DNA of 64,000 bases, taken from positions 3,534,001 to 3,598,000 of the forward strand of contig OZ244725.1 of the NCBI GenBank assembly GCA_965219305.1, in the 5' to 3' direction. The notes under the pieces are model-generated. The model was not told the DNA's origin. It worked only from the letters and a program-made list of their open reading frames with translations, and searched no databases. The position numbers and the translations under genes were made by a program. Source of the DNA: DATHTS01 sp965219305 (GTDB taxonomy: Bacteria > Acidobacteriota > Blastocatellia > Pyrinomonadales > Pyrinomonadaceae). Positions 26,671 through 33,385 of this stretch are shown here, piece after piece (position 1 is the first letter of the stretch; each line of letters opens with the position of its first letter).

Positions 26671-26700
26671 TAAACCGGGCGTGCAAAACCGCCCGGTTTA
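26671..26700 (+). terminator. Perfect 11-bp hairpin between flgE and motA
   Basis: TAAACCGGGCG (26671-26681) pairs perfectly with CGCCCGGTTTA (26690-26700) around an 8-base loop. There is no T run after it, so termination for the flgE operon would be weak. Because the sigma-28 start site falls in the first arm, the motA mRNA could begin with this structure, which would stabilise it. Confidence 0.6.
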
Positions 26701-26838
26701 CAAAATCAAATAAAGTAAAACTTCTCAGGTATTTTATTTCGGAATAAACGAACGTGAAAAAAGCGTTTGATTTTGTGTGTCAAGCAAGGTTAAATTTCCC
26801 GAACAAAAGTTTCCCTGAAATTATCAAATTATTAAATT

Positions 26839-27699
26839 ATGTTTTTGATTATCGGCATCGTCATTGTTTTTTTATGCGTAATCGGCGGCTTTCTGATGAT
26901 TGACGGTCCGCTCGGCGTATTGGTTCAACCATCGGAATTCGTCGTCATCGGCGGCGCGGTCATCGGCGCGACAATCGCCGCCAATCCGTTAAAATATCTG
27001 ATGCTGATAATAAAACAGCTTCCCATCGCGTTAAAAGGTTCGCCTTACAATAAAAATGTTTATTCCGAAGCCTTACAGATGCAGTATGACATTTTCGTCA
27101 ATTCCAAAAAAGGCGGTTTGCTTTCGATAGAAGAAGATGTCAATAATCCGATGGCATCGCCGATTTTAACGAAATATCCGGCATTTGTCGGTAATCATCA
27201 CGCGCTCGAATATTTTTGCGACGCGATGAAAATGCTGGTAAACGGAGCCTGCACGCCGGAAGAACTGGAAATAATGCTCGATGCCGAACTTGAAACACAT
27301 CACGAAGAAGGAAGTCTTCTGCCGACTTTGCTCAATCGCGCTTCGGACGCGCTTCCCGGATTAGGAATCGTCGCCGCCGTTCTCGGCATTGTCGTCACGA
27401 TGCAGCATCTCGACGGACCGCCCGAAGAACTCGGTCATCACGTCGGCGCGGCTTTGGTCGGAACATTTCTCGGTTTGCTTTTGTCATACGGTTTTCTCGC
27501 GCCCGTCGCGGCAAATCTCGAAAATTTGGCGCAGGACGAATCAAAATATTTGAATTGTCTGAAAACCGGAATTATCGCTTTTGCGTTCGGCGCGGCTCCG
27601 GCGACGGCGGTCGAATTCGCCCGCAAAACCATTTACACATTTGAACGTCCGACAAGCACCGAACTCGAACCGCTGCTCAGGGAAATCAAACCGCGTTAA
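26839..27699 (+). CDS. motA: MotA, flagellar stator protein, set 2
   Basis: MotA forms the ion channel ring of the stator. The 286-residue protein matches the length of E. coli and Pseudomonas MotA. It has four membrane segments (about 2-20, 30-48, 170-190, 203-222). Family motifs visible are PSEFVVIGGAVIGA, LPGLGIVAAVLGIVVTM with the conserved prolines, and GHHVGAALVGTFLGLLLSYGFLAP. It differs strongly from the set 1 protein at 6970. It starts 170 bases after its sigma-28 promoter and is followed by its MotB. Confidence 0.95.
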   Translation: MFLIIGIVIVFLCVIGGFLMIDGPLGVLVQPSEFVVIGGAVIGATIAANPLKYLMLIIKQLPIALKGSPYNKNVYSEALQMQYDIFVNSKKGGLLSIEEDVNNPMASPILTKYPAFVGNHHALEYFCDAMKMLVNGACTPEELEIMLDAELETHHEEGSLLPTLLNRASDALPGLGIVAAVLGIVVTMQHLDGPPEELGHHVGAALVGTFLGLLLSYGFLAPVAANLENLAQDESKYLNCLKTGIIAFAFGAAPATAVEFARKTIYTFERPTSTELEPLLREIKPR

Positions 27700-27787
27700 A
27701 TCTCCGATGCGAAATCCCGGAAAGATTTTGAACAAACGGCGGTAAAATTTTCGATTTTTAATTAACACTTATAGCCGATCATTGACT

Positions 27788-28849
27788 ATGGCTGAAACGG
27801 AAAAAGAAGAAGTAAAGAAACCACGTCTCCCGAAAAAGAAAGCCAAAAATCACGGCGGACATCACGGCGGCGCGTGGAAAGTCGCTTATGCCGATTTTGT
27901 AACGGCGATGATGGCTTTATTTCTTGTTTTATGGCTGGTTTCACAAGCCGATATGAAGGTTAAACAAGCTATCGCCAGCTATTTTCGTTCACCGGGCGTT
28001 TTCGATACTTTGCAGGGCGGAATTTTATCGCAAGCCAAAAAAGTCAGTAAAGAACCGGAAAGTCTTACATCAAAAGATGACGAACAACAACTTTTCATTA
28101 TTTCCCAAAAATTGAAAGAACAGTTTTCAAGCCGCCCGGAATTTTCTAAATTTAAAGATCAGGTAAAAATTGAGATTACCGACGAAGGTTTACGCATCCA
28201 GTTGATTGATGAAGCGGAACGTGTTTCATTTCCGTCGGGAAGTGCCGAATTGACGGAAGATGCCCGTAAAATCTTATCGGAAATCGCCGCTCAAATTTGC
28301 GGTTTGCCCAATAAAATCAATATCGGCGGACACACCGACAGCCGTATTTTCCCGTCGGCTAACGGATATACGAACTGGGAATTATCAACCGACCGTGCCA
28401 ACGCCGCGCGTCGCGTTCTCGAATCCGTTTGTGTTAAACGCGAACAGATTCATCGCATCCTCGGTTTTGCAGATACGGAATTAACCGACAAAAATAATCC
28501 GTTTGCACCGTCGAACCGCCGCATCAGTATTACGGTTCTGCGTCTGACTTTACCGACGGATGAAAATAAAAATTCCGCTGAAAGTCCGAAATCTTCCGAT
28601 CAGGAAGAAAGTAAAACCGCTGAAAATATCAAGCCGGAAAACGGCGACGCGCCGAAAGCAGAAAATAAATCAGTTTCGACAACCAAACTTCCGAATCCAT
28701 CCGAAAAGACAGAGAAACAGCCGGTAAATGAGGAAGAAAATCAAATCAAGGCAAAACTTTTAAAAGAAGGTTCGGTGCAAGTCGGTCAACCCGATGAAAT
28801 TCCCGCTCTTCCGAAAACCAAATCGGTCAAAAATGCCGATCAAAAATAA
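27788..28849 (+). CDS. motB: MotB, flagellar stator protein with OmpA domain, set 2
   Basis: MotB anchors the stator in peptidoglycan. The 353-residue product has the typical basic, His-rich start (NHGGHHGGAWKVAYADF) and one membrane helix with the ion-binding D36 (VAYADFVTAMMALFLVLWLV). The OmpA domain has the INIGGHTDSRIF motif and TNWELSTDRANAARRVL. The last 90 residues are charged and disordered. ATG 27788 is preferred to the in-frame TTG at 27782. It pairs with the motA gene 88 bases upstream. Confidence 0.95.
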   Translation: MAETEKEEVKKPRLPKKKAKNHGGHHGGAWKVAYADFVTAMMALFLVLWLVSQADMKVKQAIASYFRSPGVFDTLQGGILSQAKKVSKEPESLTSKDDEQQLFIISQKLKEQFSSRPEFSKFKDQVKIEITDEGLRIQLIDEAERVSFPSGSAELTEDARKILSEIAAQICGLPNKINIGGHTDSRIFPSANGYTNWELSTDRANAARRVLESVCVKREQIHRILGFADTELTDKNNPFAPSNRRISITVLRLTLPTDENKNSAESPKSSDQEESKTAENIKPENGDAPKAENKSVSTTKLPNPSEKTEKQPVNEEENQIKAKLLKEGSVQVGQPDEIPALPKTKSVKNADQK

Positions 28850-28952
28850 ATCAAACACTAAAAAAAACGCTGAAATTTTCCCTAAATACTTTAACAATCT
28901 TTAACTCTTTTCGAGAAATAAAATATTTTATTTAAATATTTTGAAATTTAGC

Positions 28953-28979
28953 TAAAGTTTTGAAATTTATTTCCGATAA
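28953..28979 (+). promoter_or_regulatory. Sigma-28 promoter for the cheY-cheX-cheA-cheW unit
   Basis: TAAAGTTT (28953-28960), an 11-base spacer and TCCGATAA (28972-28979) match the FliA consensus at 15 of 16 positions. It lies 53 bases before the first chemotaxis gene of this block. Confidence 0.9.
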
Positions 28980-29032
28980 GTGAAAGAAGTCTTCCACACA
29001 AGTAAATAAATTTATAGTATCAGTGGGAAAAT

Positions 29033-29518
29033 ATGGACAATTCAATAATTAGAACTTTAGTTGTTGACGATTCTCGCATTATGCGAAATATCGTTATGGA
29101 ATCTTTACGCAAAAGCGGACTCGGTGCATTCGAATTCACCGAAGCTGAAAGCGGTTCGGACGCGATGGAAAAATTCGACGCGGACGAAATAGATATGATT
29201 TTCGTTGACTGGAATATGCCCGGAATGAACGGCATCGAGTTTGCGAGATTCGTTCGCAGTTCGCAATGGGCGAAACATATTCCGATCATTATGGTAACGA
29301 GTGAATCGGGCGATGCCAAGCAAAAAGACGCTTATGATAAAGCACGCATAAGCTGTTATGTTACAAAACCTTTCACGGTTGAAGAGTTAAAAGTTAAAAT
29401 CTTTCCGATAATATCGGACGTAAAGAAGAGAAAATCAGAGTCGGTTGCTATACCGGCGGTTGCTGTTCCTGCAGTCGCTTCTTCCGGCGGCGGTTTCTTT
29501 TCAAAATTGCTTAGTTAA
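29033..29518 (+). CDS. cheY: CheY-type response regulator with short tail
   Basis: A single receiver domain (residues 1-125) carries the acidic pair VVDDS at 10-14, phospho-acceptor D59 (FVDWNMPG), the MVTSESG switch threonine and the TKPF lysine. No output domain follows; instead a 35-residue Ala/Val/Pro tail ends in GGGFFSKLLS, which is unusual for CheY. It presumably signals from CheA to the motor switch. It is first in the sigma-28 chemotaxis unit, next to a CheX-like phosphatase. Confidence 0.9.
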   Translation: MDNSIIRTLVVDDSRIMRNIVMESLRKSGLGAFEFTEAESGSDAMEKFDADEIDMIFVDWNMPGMNGIEFARFVRSSQWAKHIPIIMVTSESGDAKQKDAYDKARISCYVTKPFTVEELKVKIFPIISDVKKRKSESVAIPAVAVPAVASSGGGFFSKLLS

Positions 29519-29572
29519 AAAAATCTATTTAAAAAATTATCAAAATTAAAACTAAAAAAGAGGAATATAATT

Positions 29573-30115
29573 ATGTCATTACAAACGTTAGCTCCTGCAT
29601 CGGCTGAATTATTAAATCGGTCGGTAAACGAATTTCCTACAATCTTGATTGATGTCGCAAATCACTCGATTGTAGAAACTTTTGAAAAAATGTTCGGGGA
29701 AACTCTTATTCAAACACCCGAAGATTCGATGCCGCCGATTGAAGGTATCGCCGGACTTATTTCATTTGTCGGCGATATTACCTGGTCTTTGGCAATGATG
29801 TTTCCAAAGGCGGCGGCAACGGATCTCGCTCAGAAATTTGCGGGATTCGAGATTGAATACGAAGGCGCGGATATGGGCGATGTCATCGGCGAAGTCGCCA
29901 ATGTTCTCGCCGGAGTTATCTGCGGAGACCTTGAAAATAAAGGTTTTACCTCTCAGATGTCGTTGCCGACGGTAACACGCGGCAACGGCTGTAAACTTTT
30001 GCTGGGCGGACATTTGATCGAAAAAACACTAATCGCTACGGTTGGTGAAAATATGGTCGGAATCAAACTGATCATTTCAAAAAACAACAATACTAATGCG
30101 CCGATATTCTTCTAA
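29573..30115 (+). CDS. cheX: CheX/CheC-like CheY-P phosphatase
   Basis: CheC/CheX/FliY phosphatases use an E-x2-N motif to dephosphorylate CheY-P. The 180-residue protein contains DMGDVIGEVANVLAGVICGD, with GE-VAN giving the E-x2-N residues, and the alpha/beta layout of the CheX/CheC fold, including a second conserved stretch GIAGLISFVGDI. Only one complete E-x2-N site is obvious, which favours CheX. AAGAGGAAT precedes ATG 29573. It follows cheY and precedes cheA. Confidence 0.8.
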   Translation: MSLQTLAPASAELLNRSVNEFPTILIDVANHSIVETFEKMFGETLIQTPEDSMPPIEGIAGLISFVGDITWSLAMMFPKAAATDLAQKFAGFEIEYEGADMGDVIGEVANVLAGVICGDLENKGFTSQMSLPTVTRGNGCKLLLGGHLIEKTLIATVGENMVGIKLIISKNNNTNAPIFF

Positions 30116-30142
30116 TTGGCGCAAAAAATCTTAATCAAAATA

Positions 30143-32662
30143 ATGTCTTCAGTCAATACAAAATTATTTACGTCTCTGAAAAATGTCAGGACAGAACTCG
30201 GTCTGCTTACGCCGGGAGATTTAGAACGACTCGCCGGAATCGGGGCAACAATCGAAGGTTTGATGACTGAATATGCGGAAGAACTGGCACACGCTAATGA
30301 ATTGCTGATTCTTTGTCTGACTGGATTGCAAAAGATCTATCAGGACGAAACCGCAGATTTTTCTGGAATTGTAGATGCCGCCGAAGCGGGTTTGGTCGCC
30401 GTCGAGCAGAGCGTTGCTTCACAAAACAATGAAATTTGTCAGGCGATGATCGAACAGGGATGTAATCTTTTGCGGATAACTCTCGGTTTGCAGGAAGAAT
30501 CGGCAGAAGCGGAAATGGAAACTGAATCGGAAGAAGACTCTTTCATTTCCGTGCCGCCCGAAACGCTCGATGACGTGAGTTCTTTGCTGATGCAGATCAG
30601 CAGCGACGATAAAAATGAAATCGAGCAAATTGCCGGAGCTTTCAAAAGCATTATCGCGCAGACCGAAAATACCGCACATCGCAAAATGTTGGTTAAATCA
30701 ACGCGCGATCTGACGAAAATCATCAACGGCAAAGCAGATAACGCGGACGAGATTTTGATAAATGTCGGCAAAGTGATCGAAACCATCAACAGCGAAAATG
30801 AAAATCAGTTGATGGCGGACGAAAAACAGGAAGATGTAAAAACTTCCATCAAAATTGTTTTAACGCCGGAAACTGAAAAAAATCAGGAAACGGTTAAAGA
30901 AAATGTTCAGGAAAATTTTTCAGTCTCTCCGAGTGCCGCACCGGAAAATAAAATTTATTTATCCGGCGATGATGGCTTGCTCAATGAATTTATTATCGAA
31001 AGCCGCGAGTTGATCGAAGCGGCGGAAGGTTCTCTGCTCGAACTTGAAAATGATCCTGAGAGCGATGAAGCGATCAACACGGTTTTCCGCGCATTTCATT
31101 CGGTTAAAGGAACGTCGGCTTTTCTTAGCTTAAATGCCGTGACCGATTTCGCACATCTCGCCGAATCGCTTTTGAGCCGGATGCGCGACCACGAAATTAA
31201 ATGCACGGGCGGTTATGCCGATTTAGCACTTCGTTCGGTTGACGTAATTAAGGAAATGCTGCGCTCAATCGAAGAAGCCGCGCCCGGCGAAGCGGTTAAA
31301 CTGCCGCCTAATTACGATGTATTGACGAAAATTCTGGAAAACCCGGAAGCCGAAGGAATTACAAGCGAAGGAAAAATCCAAATAGAAAATGCCGTCGAAG
31401 ATAAAATGGCTGATCTTGAAGATTCTCCGGTAAGAAAAAGTAAAACGTCGGCGGATTCATCGGTTCGCGTCAGAACCGACCGGCTCGACAGTTTGATTGA
31501 TATGGTCGGCGAACTCGTTATTGCTCAATCAATGCTCGCACAAGACGCGACCGTGATGCAGGGACTTCATCACGAACTGAGCCGCAAAATTTCGCACGCC
31601 GGGAAAATCGTGCGTGAATTACAGGATTTGAGTATGGGAATGCGGATGATTCCGCTCAAAAGCACTTTTCAGAAGATGGCGCGAATCGTCCGCGACGTGG
31701 CGCAGAAATGCGGCAAGCAGATCGAATTCGTAACCGAAGGCGAGGACACGGAAATTGACCGCAATATGGTTGATATTATCGCCGATCCGCTCGTTCATAT
31801 GGTTCGCAATGCCGCCGATCACGGAATCGAAACGCCGGACAAACGCACGGCAAACGGAAAATCGGCGACCGGAAAAATCAAACTTGCGGCGTATCATTCC
31901 GGCGGCGATGTCGTCGTCGAATTGCAGGATGACGGCGCGGGACTCGACCGCGACAAGATTCTCGCTAAAGCCATCGGGTTGAATTTGATTGAATCAGACA
32001 CAGGAATGAGCGAAAGTCAGATTTTCAATCTCATTTTCGCACCCGGTTTTTCGACCGTTGATGAAATTACGGACGTTTCCGGTCGCGGCGTGGGAATGGA
32101 TGTCGTCAAGCGCAATATCGAAGCGATGCGCGGGCGAATCGAAATTTCTTCGGAAAAGGGAAAAGGTTCGATCTTTACGGTTCGTCTGCCGCTGACGCTG
32201 GCGATTACCGACGGAATGCTGATTCGCGTCGGAACGGAACGTTTTATCGTGCCGACGATCAACATTCAACTGAGTTTTCGTCCGACTTCGAAAATGCTCT
32301 CGACCGTTTCGGGACGCGGCGAATTGGTTAGTCTGCGCGGCGAACTGATGCCGATTTTCCGTCTTCACAATCTTTTTGAAGTAGATAACGCCATTGAAAA
32401 TCCGACCGAAGCATTACTGATGATCGTCGCCGACGGCAGAAGACGCTGCGCTTTAATGGTTGACGAACTGCTCGGACAATATCAGGTTGTTGCCAAAACT
32501 TTGGGCGACGGCATCGGCAAGATTCAGGGCGTTTCGGGCGGCGCGATTTTAGGCGACGGTTGTGTCGGTTTAATTCTCGACGTAGCGGAAGTCGTCGCAC
32601 TTGCCCGCCGAACAAAAACTGCCGCGAGCCGCCGCGGAGAAGTTATTCAATTAGCGGCTTGA
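30143..32662 (+). CDS. cheA: CheA, chemotaxis histidine kinase
   Basis: CheA phosphorylates CheY and CheB in response to receptors. The 839-residue protein has the phospho-accepting HPt domain with H319 (FRAFHSVKGTS) not at the N-terminus but after 280 residues of helical and acidic sequence without recognised identity. It continues with a dimerisation helix pair (VRTDRLDSLIDMVGELVIAQ), an ATPase domain (HMVRNAADHGIE, DDGAGLD, GRGVGMDVVK) and a C-terminal CheW-like domain. ATG 30143 is used; the upstream in-frame TTG at 30116 lacks support. Confidence 0.95.
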   Translation: MSSVNTKLFTSLKNVRTELGLLTPGDLERLAGIGATIEGLMTEYAEELAHANELLILCLTGLQKIYQDETADFSGIVDAAEAGLVAVEQSVASQNNEICQAMIEQGCNLLRITLGLQEESAEAEMETESEEDSFISVPPETLDDVSSLLMQISSDDKNEIEQIAGAFKSIIAQTENTAHRKMLVKSTRDLTKIINGKADNADEILINVGKVIETINSENENQLMADEKQEDVKTSIKIVLTPETEKNQETVKENVQENFSVSPSAAPENKIYLSGDDGLLNEFIIESRELIEAAEGSLLELENDPESDEAINTVFRAFHSVKGTSAFLSLNAVTDFAHLAESLLSRMRDHEIKCTGGYADLALRSVDVIKEMLRSIEEAAPGEAVKLPPNYDVLTKILENPEAEGITSEGKIQIENAVEDKMADLEDSPVRKSKTSADSSVRVRTDRLDSLIDMVGELVIAQSMLAQDATVMQGLHHELSRKISHAGKIVRELQDLSMGMRMIPLKSTFQKMARIVRDVAQKCGKQIEFVTEGEDTEIDRNMVDIIADPLVHMVRNAADHGIETPDKRTANGKSATGKIKLAAYHSGGDVVVELQDDGAGLDRDKILAKAIGLNLIESDTGMSESQIFNLIFAPGFSTVDEITDVSGRGVGMDVVKRNIEAMRGRIEISSEKGKGSIFTVRLPLTLAITDGMLIRVGTERFIVPTINIQLSFRPTSKMLSTVSGRGELVSLRGELMPIFRLHNLFEVDNAIENPTEALLMIVADGRRRCALMVDELLGQYQVVAKTLGDGIGKIQGVSGGAILGDGCVGLILDVAEVVALARRTKTAASRRGEVIQLAA

Positions 32663-32705
32663 AAAAATTTGTAAAAAATATCGAATAACGAACGGAGAAA
32701 TAACA

Positions 32706-33215
32706 ATGTCCAGCAATGAAAATGAAAACAAAATAAAACGCGGCGGGAAATTCCTGACCTTTTTTCTCAAAGACGAAGAATACGGCATAGAAATTCACAA
32801 AGTGCAGGAAATTATCGGAATGCTGCCGATCACGCGCGTTCCGCGAACGCCGGAATTCGTGCGAGGCGTAGTAAATTTACGCGGGAAAATAATTCCCGTT
32901 ACCGAATTGCGTTCTAAATTCGGGATGGAAGATTGTGAGGATTCGACCGAAACCTGCATTATCGTCGTCAAAACTTCCGGCGTTGAAATCGGCGTAATTG
33001 TTGACAAAGTTTCGGAAGTTCTCGACATTGCCGATACGGAGATCGAAGAAGCACCTTCGTTCGGCGCGGAAATCAGCACGGATTATCTGCTCGGAATCGG
33101 CAAAACTCACGATAAAGTCAGACTTTTACTTAATATAGATCGAATTCTCTCCGTCGAAGAAACAAGTGATCTTCAATCACTCGTTTCCGCTCCGCAGCTT
33201 GCGGCAGTCGGCTAA
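32706..33215 (+). CDS. cheW: CheW, chemotaxis coupling protein
   Basis: CheW couples receptors to CheA. The 169-residue product shows the family motifs: FFLKDEEYGIEIHKVQEIIG, the VPRTPEFVRGVVNLRGKIIPV segment read in parts, and LGIGKTHDKVRLLLNIDRIL. It is a single CheW domain of normal size. The stop codon is inside the -35 box of the next sigma-28 promoter. Confidence 0.96.
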   Translation: MSSNENENKIKRGGKFLTFFLKDEEYGIEIHKVQEIIGMLPITRVPRTPEFVRGVVNLRGKIIPVTELRSKFGMEDCEDSTETCIIVVKTSGVEIGVIVDKVSEVLDIADTEIEEAPSFGAEISTDYLLGIGKTHDKVRLLLNIDRILSVEETSDLQSLVSAPQLAAVG

Positions 33216-33239
33216 AGTATCGTTAAAAAACGCCGATAA
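33213..33239 (+). promoter_or_regulatory. Sigma-28 promoter for the MCP gene
   Basis: TAAAGTAT (33213-33220), an 11-base spacer and a perfect GCCGATAA (33232-33239) match the FliA consensus at 15 of 16 positions. The -35 box overlaps the cheW stop codon. The MCP start is 147 bases downstream. Confidence 0.9.
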
Positions 33240-33385
33240 GTAAAAAAAGTTTATGGGAAACCCGCTTCCCGGCAAAATTATAAATAAAAAACTCTAAAAA
33301 CCCCTTATTAAAACTCCTATCGGAAATCGAATCAAAAGAAGCGGCGGCTTAAATCGCAAAAGTTAAAAACTAGACAGAGGTATAT

